From contig JABACO010000002.1 in NCBI GenBank assembly GCA_013339895.1, positions 12,776,192-12,840,191 of the forward strand: a stretch of 64,000 bases of DNA, in the 5' to 3' direction. Shown here piece after piece: positions 32,452 to 44,442 of the stretch. Position numbers and translations under genes: made by a program. The stretch is from Ephydatia muelleri (lineage: Eukaryota; Porifera; Demospongiae; Spongillida; Spongillidae). How positions within the stretch are numbered: the first letter of the stretch is position 1; each line of letters opens with the position of its first letter. Under the pieces are notes generated by a model that saw only the letters and a program-made list of their open reading frames with translations, was not told the origin of the DNA and made no database searches.

Positions 32452-33791
32452 AACAGTTGCTGCGCAGACATTGACCAACATTTGTTGTTTGGACAGTAGA
32501 TAATGATGTTTACACATTCGTTGAGTGTTGATTGTATCACAGTACTTCAGCAGCACATTATATATTGAAAAAAAAGGGCATGTTTATAGGATAGTTCAGC
32601 AGGAGATTTTATGGTATTTAGCATCCATTGCAATAACTGTACACTGTAAATGCATAAGCTATAGTAACACATATACACACCTGTTTTGAAATTGTAATAT
32701 GCACGGGGTGCAAACGGGTGCAATTGCACGTACCCCCCCCCCCCCCCCCCCCCCCCCGTTGGGTGCAAGGTCCGCTTGGCAGGCTATAATATTATTCACT
32801 TGATTGTTTATTGCAGTGATGTACACATATTAACGAGATCTGCCATGCAGTTGTCTGAATGTATATTGTGCACGTGTGCATGTAAGAGCACTGGTACTAT
32901 CCAAATGCAGGATCGGAAAGATGGCTACAAGGCATCATGCATGTATCATATTCGGCGTAAACAGCTCCCTATCTAGTCAGTAACCCATCCCAAAAGCAAG
33001 AACTCCGACATTCCCTCCTATATTTAATTTATTTAGAGAGTATTCCATACAAAAAGATGCCTGTTATAGTTGTCGTCTGCTTGGTTCTGACTTGTGAACA
33101 AACCTTTTCCACTAGACAAGTGGAATCTAAGCATCTGTGCTCACAGGCATGGAAATCATATAAAAAATAATTTACAAAGTTTTTGTAGTTTTATGCATCA
33201 AACAAGCGTTGGCTCTTGGGGCTCTGCCCCAGGGAGCTCCCCATACCTCCTAGCTGGGCAGCAGGGGGCCACCCCTTCCGCACCTTCCCTCGGTGGGGGC
33301 TTTCTCAATTTCATACAAATCCTGCATCTGGCAGTGTGTACCCTACCATACATACATGTACATGTATTATCCTGGCTACGCCACTGCATGGTTGAGTCCA
33401 CTTATAACATGCTTTGCACCCCCCCGAACACGCAACCTGGCTACGGGCCTGATTTGCCATTGACATCTTAGTGTCGGATAACGATAGTCCACATGCAATC
33501 TTTCACTTCTAGAGAATGGTCCTATCAGTTAATGATGTAATTAATTCGTGCAAATATATGTATCTTCAACATCAATGTAATTACAACAATCTCTGTAACA
33601 TTTAATTTTTGTTCATCACAACTTTATTTGTCATTTATCATTCAAAACAACCTATACATGTAACATAATTGTTAAAATACCTGGGCCTTTTATATACAGC
33701 ATGCAAATTTCAAATAACTCATTTCAGAAATGTATAATGATTAAGCAAGAGAGTTACCAACACCAAATTATCACATGAAAAACAAAGTTGT
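32452..33791. other. Convergent intergenic region
   Basis: Separates the 3' ends of two related genes. A 25-base C run lies at 32733-32757. No gene recognised in it. Confidence 0.6.
32733..32757. repeat. Poly-C run
   Basis: Twenty-five consecutive C (G-rich on the minus strand, quadruplex-capable). The length may be an assembly estimate. Confidence 0.9.
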
Positions 33792-36700
33792 TCATCTTGT
33801 GCATGCTTCTGCGTGGCATTTAAATTTCTGTATTTCTCCCTTTTTAAACATAGTCCCACAAACAGGGCACTTCAGGTTTGGGTCCAGTGGGGCACACTCT
33901 GCAGTCACATCAACATCCATTCTGCCTCGCACCATAGCAGATATGTCATCATCTATTCCCTCTGCTAGATCAGTGCTCTTTTGCATCTGTTCTGAATATG
34001 GCTTGGAGGGAGCAGGAGTAGCGTTATAATTTGAACGTTGACCAGGTGGGAGTAGCACTTCAGCAGACCCATATCTACCCTGCACGGCAACAGGACCATA
34101 TTGCTGCATGTGATAGCGATCATTCCTATCGGAGTAGCTCCTACTCCTCCCGCCAGAAAGTAAATCATCGTGAGCACCTCTTGGAACCATGGATACAGTT
34201 TCATAGTGTGGGAATTCGGGTTGCAATCGGACAGGTGTTTGTAATGGACGTGATGTATCCATGTTTGAGTGGTGACTATTTTTCTGAGCCGCAGCATCTT
34301 TGGATGGACCCTGAAAGTGCAAAGCATTAAGAAAGATGGGTGGAGGAAGGTCCTCTCCCGTATCCACCTCACTGCCCCCATCAGGATCACAGCTTGGAGC
34401 AGGAACTCTCTCAGTTGAATGCATAGAGCTATTTTCATCATTAGCTAACATCATCGGGTTGCCAGTTAGTAAAGGTACAAGATGATCAGACGGTGCTGGA
34501 GGAGGAATTACTTGTACACAAGAGTTCTCTAGGGCCACCATCTGAACAGGAGGAGTTGCATGAGGCTCCACATGTTTGTGATCTGCAGATGACTCTGAAG
34601 ATAGCTGGCCAGTTGAACTTGGAGTGGATTGAGAGAATGTGCGTACCTATAGAGTAGCAAGAATATTCACTTTCAAGTCATAAAAGTGCAAAGAGCAAAG
34701 ATGCACCTAGCTATATCATTTGTATACTCTGAATGGTGCTATGGTACTGCAAACTCACCTGTTGTTTGTAAGCCTCCACCTGTTTCTGGTACTGCTTCAC
34801 CTGGGCCACTTTCACTGCTATCTCCTCCTTGGCTTCAAACAATTGAACATTCAGATCTTTCAATTGTCGTTGCATCAAAACTTCCATAGCATTGAGCTTT
34901 TCTTTGACTGAATGCAACTGTTCTTTATAATCTGAAAGCTCCCTTTCTGATTTAGCTCTCTCCTCTTCCAATTTATGGTTCTAAAATTCATTTACAGATT
35001 ATTTTGGGCACGAGTGAGGATGGGGAGGAGATTGATGTTTATATACATGTAGATACACATCTATATCATATGCACACAGATGTATTTAGAATGACAGAAA
35101 TTTAGTGTACTACACAGCAGCAAGCAGTAACTATGTGATTGGCCTATACAGTACAAGTGACAGAGACAGCTGAATAATTGAAGCATATATTTTAGCAAGT
35201 GTAGCTAGGCTCTCCTAGTGAAGTGTACATGTATATTCTCAATACCTCTAAACCAACAATAACCCATTAATTAAACCGCTAAACCACATGTAGCTGCAAC
35301 AAAATAAGGGAATTTGGTCGTATGATTGGTCCATGACACTGATAATGATACATGTATATTTCTTATGTCTTGAGCACATTGGTTCAATGCAATGTTATTA
35401 TGCTCATAAATTACAAAGTATACAATGGATGTACATGTACATGAATGTGTCTGAACTGTACAATGCTTTTTAAAGCAATGTAACACAACAATTTGCAATT
35501 TATTACTCCAACACAAATACACTGTATACATTTACCCTTTAAATTATTGAAGATAGCAATGAAACAACAAAGTAATTTAGGGTTAGGGTTAGGGTTAGCC
35601 TAACCCTAACCCTAAGTTTATTAATATAGGTGCCATTTATTTAGTTTATACATTCAATCAATTCAATCAAAATAAAACTATCCATATTCAAGTTATTAAT
35701 ACATGCCTTAATGATGATACATATTGCTTCACTAATGTTGCAAAAACTGGCAAGTTCTTTTGTTGCCACCTTATTGAGGTCTTAATTAAGTATGTAGTCT
35801 AATACATTGTTTCTCATATTTTCTTTCTATTTGAGTTGATTATCATAAGGAATACCATCACATCAGGTGGATTGTTTTGAATCGTCGTCATTGTGAAACA
35901 CCCCATTAATTAATTTTCTATACAGTATAGACATGCCTACATTGTTTATCGCTTCTAACAATACACCTGTACAATGCAACATAATCATATGGGATTGTTC
36001 TGAGAAAAGGGACCTAACGCATACATTATAAATTTCCAGTATGAGCAATAGAAATGTAACGCTTCCATTGAAATGTATGGCTAATTAAAAATTCAGAGCT
36101 TTACAACTCCACGACAGATACTCCAATTCTATGTGTGTAAGAAGCATTGTGTAGAGGACATTTCAGACTTCTAGAATAATAAAAAATTGAAACATGTGTT
36201 AGGCACCTTTTCACGGAAACGATCCCATATGTATACATAAACGTGTGTACACATAAAAATATTTTATTCTGCAGCCTTCTAAACTCAAGCATATCACGAA
36301 TTGATATGCTCAAATATGTACACTCACTGTGTAGCCTGTAGAATTCAATATTTTGCTAGTCACGTACACTTACAGAAGCAAACTGTACATTACATCATTC
36401 CATTCAACAGGCATATGGTATGTATACACATGTAATAACACCTGATTCTCCAGTGCTTCATTCTGCTCCTTCAGTACTCTGTTAGCACTTTCAGCTTTTG
36501 CAATAGTGACTTGTGTTTCTGGATGACTGGCACTTGCCTCCCCAAACTTTATTAACCCTGCCTTGAAAGCATCAACTTCATTACTGAGCATTTCATTTTC
36601 CTTTTTGACAGTTCTGAGCTCTTCTTCCAGGGAAGAGATCCTGAAATTGTCTTTTCCAGCCAATTCAGCCTACATATACAAACACACATATGTGCATGCA

Positions 36701-37135
36701 AGTAACTTGCCATATGTCACTATTTTATGATGAGACTTTGACAGTGCATAGGGCAAGCCTACACACACACTGCACAAAGGACACTGTAAGGGCAAGTGCT
36801 TTCGAGAGGAGAAGTGCATTCATACATGTACAGTACATGCATACATTACACTAAAGAATCTTGATATTGTGGGTAATATGGTACCGCCAGTTTCGGGGGT
36901 ACAAAACTTGAGTACCAGCTACTGAAACAATGTAACTCATCGAGGTCCATTACAATAAAACATAATAAAATACATTATCTCCCCTCCTCCAAACAATTCC
37001 CCAAATGGGAACATACGAGCCAAGTTTCTTACCTGAAGCAAAGGTGTGCTGAGTGTTTCATTTTCCTTTTTGACAGCACTGAGCTCTTCTTCCAGGGAAG
37101 AGATCTTTGCTTTGTCAGCTGATTCAGTCTATATG

Positions 37136-37214
<79 letters not shown>

Positions 37215-40200
37215 CACACACAAACACACACACAATTAGTCTCCCCAATTCAGAACAGTCTCTAATCTGCCCTTAAAATCTTAACTATTTCATGTGCATG
37301 TTACTGTGTAGTATGGATTTTTGATAATCCATACATTAAATATAGTTGCAGATAAGCACAACTGAGCTATTACATCATTATAGTACCAGTGGGTACTCAA
37401 TTTGAAAATTCAAATTCATGTGCATGTGATCAAAGCCCCCTTTACAGTACTGGTTAGAAACCATAGTTCTAATTATATATCTCCAGGTATATGACGTGTA
37501 CTATATTATGTTACACATACATGTATCTCATGCAATACAATGTCATTATGTATTGAACCCACAGAATCTTACCATATACAATACTAACCTGAATATTAAT
37601 TCTGATTACTTCTTTTAATGTTTCAGAAGCTTTCTTTAATAACAGCAATTCTCCATTCATGTCTTCAATCTGCACAATGAAACAAAGATTCTAATATGGA
37701 CATTTTGGAGAATAATCTAAAACATGACAAAACGTTACCATGCACATACAATACAAGTTACCACTCTTATGACTAACCTTTTGTTGACAATCCTTCAGGT
37801 GCTGTTCTTTGCCCCAAAATTGCCTTGAAAAAAATGTACTAAAGCTGCCACTCACAGTGGCATCTTGTTTTTTCATCTCTTCAATTCTTTCGAATGCTTT
37901 TATCCTATCTTCTCGTTCATCGTCATAGTCCAATTTATGACTAATACTCTGCATGTACATGTGTGCATAGAAGTATGTAGAAACATATGCCCAACTTCAC
38001 TTTTTCCATGTTGCGATATTATTGAATGTGCATCAAGGTATGACAATTTTGGGATTGGTCCATATTAAGAATTAGACTAAGGTTCAATCTAAGCAGCTAC
38101 ATGTATACACATATATTACAACAATCTATGTTTGGGGCGATTTTTGAAATATTAGTACACTGCTACTTTCAATCTTGCACAAAGCAGAACCTGATGATAT
38201 ATATATAAGCTAGGTATTAAATACTTATGTACATCTAGATCACTGTAATCCTTAATATTGACTTTGAATAAGATGCTGATACACTGTAGACACTACATGT
38301 TTCAATCCATGGGCTTCCCGAGGTGAGAGGGAGGGGGAGATGGAGTAGTGAGGGTTGTGCTCCCTCACCACACCCAACCCTCTCGACTCAATGAAGCCCC
38401 CAATCCCCCTTTTAAATAATGCCTGCTAAATTATTTAATCCTCTCTCAGTCTAGCACACAATGGCATCTAAGTGAAAGTTGAGTGGAGCTGAAAGTTGTA
38501 AATCAAAGCAGCAGCACGACATATTGCTAAGTGCAGAACCAACAAGCATTGCTACCTACTTTGTTCGTATGACTTGCAGTGCAATCATGCCATCAGCAGA
38601 CACATCCGTGTCCTTGAAAGGTTTGCTTGTCTCTACCTGATCATGAATGGTTGGAGTAGGATCAGCCCAATTCACTAGGTGCAACTCTACTTCAGTGCGA
38701 TGAAGAGCATTTTCCTAATGTATTTTGTTTAATCAAAAGTGGTGTACCATTCCTATAACAAGCCGCAACTGTGAATGCTATTTCGTTACTTTGCATCAAA
38801 TCAGGAATTGGATGATGAGTTGCTTTATGTTTTTTTTCATTAGGTTTAATGATAATTATCAATTAGAAGTTAATTTGGGTAGAGCGGTGGAAAGTTTTAA
38901 TATTGCTCCATCCACGAAAATTTGACCTGTCCTATATCTGATGTTATACACACAAACAGCTATATGCGATCGTTTCAGCAAAAGGGACCTAATGAATGTT
39001 TTTTCAAGATTTTATTTTCTTATAATATTCTAGAAGTCTGAAATGTCCTCTTCACATTGATTTTTATGCACTAAGAATCAGCGTATTCGCCATGGAGTTG
39101 TAAGGTGCTGAATTTTTAATTAGCCATAATTTGAATGCAAGTGTTACATTTCTATTGTGCACACTGGAAATGTTGTAATGTATGTGCTTGGTCCCTTTTT
39201 GTGGAAATGATCCCATATGTAGTAATTGTTACAATGCATGATCTGTGAGTTGCTGTTGCAATATATGTGTCTCAGAACTCAGATATGTATTTGGATACGA
39301 TATACACACAACAACCATTACAACTCAAGATCAAAACATGCTAACAGACATGTAACATCCCATGTCCCCATTACATCACAGCTGTTTCAAATAGTACATC
39401 GAATATATATTGTTTTAAAGAAATGTGAATTCACCAGCAAAAATTGATGCCTCACCCCTTCTATAAATGCTGGAGGTGCCCACATTAAACCCACGTATAA
39501 AATACTGTATACACGATTGACCTACTTCAGCCCCTTTCCTGTTCAAGTTTTGATTTCAGATCTTCAATCTCTGCCTTCAATTGGTTCATTTCTTTATTCT
39601 TTACCTTCTTTACATCCTCCAGCTCTCTTTGCATCTCATTGACTTTGCCTTCTGCACTAGCTTTATCTGTCTCCAGAGTTCTTATTGTCTGATGAAGTGT
39701 GGCAGTTTCCTTTTACAAAAGGCATAGGAGTGTGAGTGATATACATGCTGTGTATAACACATGTATGCATGTCAGGTACACGTATCTTCAGTGCTGATTT
39801 AAATAATAAATATATGGGTCAGTTTCCGAGAAAATGAAAAGTGGCTATATATATAAAAAGTTATAAAAATGCTTCACGTTTGATTCGCTACAACTCCGTA
39901 ACGGTTTAAGCAATCAACTTCCTATTTCGAACACTTCGTGCCACACCACTTCTCTCTACGAAAATCGATTTGGTGTCTTACCCTTGCTCCTTGCCGACGT
40001 TACAAGGCACAGTACCCCCGAGGGGTTCAAAATCCAGGTAGCTCCCTGCAGGAATGTCCAAATCACTTCAAAATTGATATGCACGTAAAGGAGTCCTGTC
40101 ACTATTGATTTCTGCAGATCGTTGATTTTTACCTCTTCCGTTATGGAGATACAGCAATGCAAAGTAAGTCCACGTTTCCCGCTCGAATCGCGCCTTTCTC

Positions 40201-41651
40201 AGTCCTTGAAACCGCTTCCATTCTCCCGAGTGAGACTGAGAAAGGCGCGATTCGAGCGGGAAACGTGGACTTTATTTTGCATTGCTGTATCTCCATAACG
40301 GATAAGGTAAAAATCAACGATCTGCAGAAATAAACAGTGACTGGACTCCTTTACGTGCATATCGATTTTGAAGTGATTTGGACATTCCTGCAGGGAGCTA
40401 CCTGGATTTTGAACCCCTCGGGGTACTGTGCCTTGTAACGTCGGCAAGGAGCAAGAGTAAGACACCAAAATCGATTTTCGTAGAGAGAAGTGGTGTGACA
40501 AGAAGTGTTCGAAATAGGAAGTTGATAGCTTAAACCTTTACGAAGTTTTAGCGATTCAAACGTGAAGCGTTTTTATAACTTTTTATATATATAGCCACTT
40601 TTCATTTTCTCGGAAACTGACCCATATATGAATTACAAACTTCTATTGCCTGTTACTGTCAACTTATAACCTGCAAGGCACAAACATGCCCTAAAAGACA
40701 TCAAAAATCGGATGCCTGCTGATTTATAGCTCCCCTATCTTGCGCAATGATCGGTTAATGACACTAGCTTACCACAAGCTGATGATTCCCCATATTGGCA
40801 TATGACAGTGGAGGTTCCACATATAATGTCTGAAGGTGATCATTTAATTCACAAGCTGAAGGTCTGTTTACAGGATCCTTGTCACAGCACCACTTGACTA
40901 TCTTGTACAGGCACTGTAGGTCTGATACAGCTTCTAAGGATCGAAGTTGTGCAGCTTTTTTGTTACGATCAGTATCACAAGTTTGGACACCAACATACAG
41001 GGCAACTGTTCCAAAACTGAAAATGTCTAGCTTTGAATCAAAATGCAGTGGTATGGCAATGGCTTCTGGTGGCATGTATGGGAGGGCATCAGGAGCTATG
41101 TGCATGACTGAAAGGGATTGGTCCATACTGTTACCAAAGTCGGCTATCTTTGCTCTCCAATCATGTGTGAGGAGGATGTTGGTGGTGGTGAGGTCACCGT
41201 GGATGATGGGCGGGTTGAAGGAGTGGAGATACAGCAATCCTGCGGACACGTCACGAAGAACGGAGAGTTTGATTGTGAGTGGGATGTTGGGGTAGGCTCG
41301 TAAACAGGTAGATAAATCCGTGTCAATTCGCTCCGTAACGAGCAGAAGATCGTACTTGCTCGGATCGTTCCCGTACTCGACTCCAATGAACTGGACGATG
41401 TTGGGATGACGAAGCTTGCTGTGTAAAACGCATTCCTTAAGAAGCTGGGTGAAAAGTGAGGCCGACTGGTCCCCCGATACCGCCTCGCTTGGAGTTTCCA
41501 TCAGGAGTCTACGTAAGCCTTTGGCAACGCATGGGGCTCCATTGCACGTGATTCCACACACTTTGCCAAACCCTCCTACTCCACTTACGGTCAACTGTAC
41601 CTTCGGTCTCACAACGTGAACCTTGTACGATTCAATCACGCTTACGTCCAT
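33792..41651 (-). CDS. Protein kinase fused to coiled coil and NEMO/UBZ-type zinc finger
   Basis: Proposed exons, all phase 0: 40773-41651, 39605-39709, 37778-37948, 37589-37669, 37033-37128, 36442-36669, 34759-34980 and 33792-34646 (about 878 residues). Residues ~15-290 form a kinase domain: glycine loop GVGGFGKV (24-31), VAK lysine (K44), alpha-C glutamate (E73), catalytic loop HGDLTTTN (151-158), DFG (171-173) and an MPPEA motif. All catalytic residues are present; HGD replaces HRD, and the type looks TKL- or tyrosine-kinase-like. Coiled coil follows (EEELRTVKKENEML and EEIAVKVAQVKQYQKQVEAY). A proline/serine-rich linker then ends in CPVCGTMFKKGE...FKCHAEAC, a C2HC finger. The exon 39605-39709 could also read on to a stop near 39532, which would end a shorter kinase there. 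The link to 37948 is therefore inferred from phase and coiled-coil continuity. Confidence 0.6.
35577..35615. repeat. Head-to-head interstitial telomere-type repeat
   Basis: Three TTAGGG units plus TTAG are followed directly by CC, then TAACCC units, forming a palindrome. It lies in the ~1.46-kb intron 34981-36441 of the kinase gene. This is the orientation left by end-to-end joining, but at 39 bp it could equally be a chance or hairpin-derived repeat. Confidence 0.85.
35986..36231 (+). mobile_element. 246-bp MITE (TGGGATCGTTTCC family)
   Basis: Termini CATATGGGATTGTTCTGAGA and its inverted counterpart GGAAACGATCCCATATG. Interior shared with 29051-29252 and, inverted, with 38961-39220. Possible TA-type target site. 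Non-coding. Confidence 0.75.
37138..37234. repeat. (AC)n microsatellite
   Basis: Lies immediately upstream, in gene direction, of the kinase-gene exon 37033-37128, leaving only ~10 bases between the repeat and the acceptor AG. Confidence 0.9.
38961..39220 (-). mobile_element. ~260-bp MITE (TGGGATCGTTTCC family), inverted copy
   Basis: Ends TATATGCGATCGTTTC and GGAAATGATCCCATAT. Interior CTAGAAGTCTGAAATGTCCTC is the reverse complement of that in 35986-36231. Confidence 0.75.
39810..40630. mobile_element. ~820-bp foldback element
   Basis: A left arm starting TATATGGGTCAGTTTCCGAG is followed by its nearly complete reverse complement ending CTGACCCATATA, with the centre near 40215. The arms are ~400 bases with a few percent mismatch. 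It sits in the first intron of the kinase gene. The ends resemble those of the 246-bp MITE family, and one arm recurs, diverged, at 56930-57333. Confidence 0.85.
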
Positions 41652-43380
41652 TAACGTTTCTCGTTCCCAGCCTTTTGTTTTTGAATGGCCGTTAGACAAA
41701 AAGTGTTTACAAATGGTTCAGAAACCTTACAATTTGAATTCCTGGAGATGTAGGAAGTACATGTAACGGCAATGCCACAACCGTTCACTATGTAGGGATT
41801 TTTAGATCTAGGTTGTCGAATCGCTACCGCGAGAGGCGACTCGTGCAGACTTGCCGTTTGAGGTACATGTGCATGTTGGATCAGCTCAGCTCAGCTAAGC
41901 ATGAGCACTGGCATCGTTGACTAAGGCCTGGCAGCCTGGGTAATGATATTGTTCTCTACCTAAGGTTTATACTGATATAATATTACATGAAGATGCACGC
42001 GTGGTTTCAATTAGCTGTATATACCATAGATACTTTAGAAAGTATCTATGGCTGTACGTGCATGGATTGGCAACACCTATATTCTGTCTCGTGATCCGTT
42101 TCAGTTCCATATCCACGGAGCATTCCAAGCTTCGCAAATTAGTGGCGTCGGCTTACACAATTTGTGGAAGTCTGAAATGTGCTTGCACATACACTTAGGT
42201 CGTGTTGGATAATGGCTAGCAATGGTTTTAATACTTTAATAGCTTTGCGCATGGGACTGTCCGATCCGTCTCAATGGTCTCTGATAGATCGTCAGACGAG
42301 CTATGAGGTTTCAGTGATATTCTACGTCAGTTTCTGTAGAGTGAAACTTGGAATTGTAAACAAACTGTATGTAGAGGCAGTCACACTATATCTCCGGTAG
42401 AGCGGCCGAATTTGTGGGACTGGATCGACGTCTTTTATATGTCATTAATAGGCACTTGTCCCGCCACTGAAAATGGGGTTAACACATCGTGCTACTAGGT
42501 GAAGTAAATTTCTTGCGTACTACAGTGCACCGCATGCGTTTCCAGCTACACGTATATTTGTCTGAAACGCATTGGTCATTTAGACAACGGCTGGTGTACA
42601 GATGTATGTGCTATGAATTCGTTCGTATTCTCCATTGCCTTAATTGGCTAACCTTTTAATGCATGCACAAATTTGAGTAACTGTTCTTAAACACACACAT
42701 GGCATCGCCCCCGGCCTACCCTGGGTATACGTATTAGTGTAAGGGGTTACCATGTCTGCTGACAGACTGCTGTAGTAATCATGGCGGAGGGCTCGTTGAT
42801 TTGGCACGGAATGACCCCCTGGGCAAGTACAGTGTAGTCTAGGGGATTAAATGTTGTCTACTATAATCAGATTTACTTGCACCCATGTAATCAACAGGGA
42901 ACGTTTTCTTATCTTATCATTTTGCTGTGATTGATAAGTTGCTATTTTTTACAACCTTCAGGTGGCTATGTGCACTGTGTTTACCAATGCCGTACCTCTT
43001 CATCATTAGCTCTTCTCACAGGTTGTGTTTTCCCCTGATATGTGTCAAGTGTGTGTGCATTTAGATGACTTGTATTCCATTTACCATATCAATTTCTATT
43101 GTCAAAGTTTCAAAAGCCTGTTTAAAAAGAGATGAGACAGCGTTACATAAAATGCATGCATACGCAAGTGCATAAGGATCAGTTATTGCAAGCATGGTTG
43201 CCAATGATGTGCATTCACAATGCATTTTACTATAGTGTCCTTGCAATCAAGTACATATTTAGCCAGGATATTATACAAGTAGAGAACACATTCCATACAA
43301 GAGCCTCTTTCTGAGCCTCTTCGTTTGTAACATGCTAAGCAACCTAAATTAGTCAGAGATGAGAGTGGACCATTATCCCT
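41652..43380. other. Stretch without a recognised gene
   Basis: No coding feature I can support. It should contain the promoter of the minus-strand kinase gene. A short perfect inverted repeat lies near 42022-42050 (CATAGATACTTT and its complement). Confidence 0.5.
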
Positions 43381-43389
43381 CTTCACATG

Positions 43390-44149
43390 ATCATACCTGT
43401 TCCTTGTAAGCCTCCAGAGACCTGTTTCTAGTACTGCTTCACCTGGACCACCTTCAGTGCTATCTCCTCCTTGGCTGCCACCAGCTCCTCCCTCAATTCA
43501 CATAGCATTTGCTTGCACTTTGGGGTCTGAGCTCCAATGGCAGTTTCTGGTGGTGGTGGTGGGGCAATGGGGGTGTGGCATCACACTGTCACTGCCTTTG
43601 CACACATATTTGATTGCATTGATGAGAAAATCAAGAGGACGGTTTACAGTAGCACATTTGAGGCACAGACTTCTGGATAAGTTGTTACACTATACATTGT
43701 ACATCACAATTTCAATAGGACAAGTCTTCTCCTTGTCTGCTTGGTGCTGCCATCTGTTACAAGGATTTCACTTAAATTGATCGATTTCGCCTGCTTGCCG
43801 TGCATTTACTTGCATTACTTGATGGTAAGCTGCTCAAAATAATTATTGTTAAGAAGATGATTGTTTTCTTCCATTGTACAGCTGCTCAAATTCATTTATA
43901 GCTTGTGCCTTAAACGAGCATGGGATTGCTAAATAAGACTCCAACAGTGCACAGTAAAGATCAATACTAAGTAAACAAACCTGTTTGTAAGCCTCCACCT
44001 GTTTCCGGTACTCTGCTTCACCTGGGCCACCTTCACTGCTACCATCCTCCTTGGCTGCATCTAGCTCTGCTGTGACTGCCTTGAGATGATCTTGCAATGC
44101 CCTCAGCTCCTGATCTCTGTCATTTATCATTGTTTTGCAGCGACAGAAT
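43390..44149 (-). pseudogene. Broken copies of the shared coiled-coil exon
   Basis: Two exon-like segments resemble the EEIAVKVAQVKQYQKQVEAYK exons of the neighbouring genes. The one at ~43398-43500 reads AAKEEIALKVVQVKQY and then a TAG stop, with an extra few codons before a GT donor. The one at 43981-44149 is open (DRDQELRALQDHL...EYRKQVEAYKQ) and ends at a good donor. Its middle (GSSEGGPGEAE) is the paralogous DNA read in another frame, entered and left by compensating indels. They suggest a third, decaying paralogue reaching towards the gap; they could also be exons of a live gene. Confidence 0.5.
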
Positions 44150-44442
44150 CTGCCAATAGAAAAAAGACAGCAGCGAGTCATTGGAATTCTCTTTATCTCA
44201 ATGAGCAATGAATATTAATGTTTTATAAATCATGAACAAATCGAGCTACAGTACATGCATAAAGGTTATGGACATCAACACCACACACATGGAATATGTG
44301 CATACGAGTTTGATATAAATTAACAATACAATACAAAAACACTACCAACCATCCCATTCAAGAATCACACACAGACACATGTGCCCCATCAACCTTGCTT
44401 TGCAGCTGTATGTATGAACACAAGCGTCCATTTCCTTGCTCT

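Noticed and set aside
38574-38713. Possible extra exon of the kinase gene (ENALHRTEVELHLVNW...)
   Set aside because: It begins after an AG in the right phase but has no in-frame GT donor (a TAG follows) and does not look like the flanking coiled coil.
39532-39604. Extension of kinase exon 2 to a TGA
   Set aside because: The AAG|GTAAAG donor at 39604 keeps phase 0 with the next coiled-coil exon. The extension remains a possible alternative end and is noted in the gene entry.
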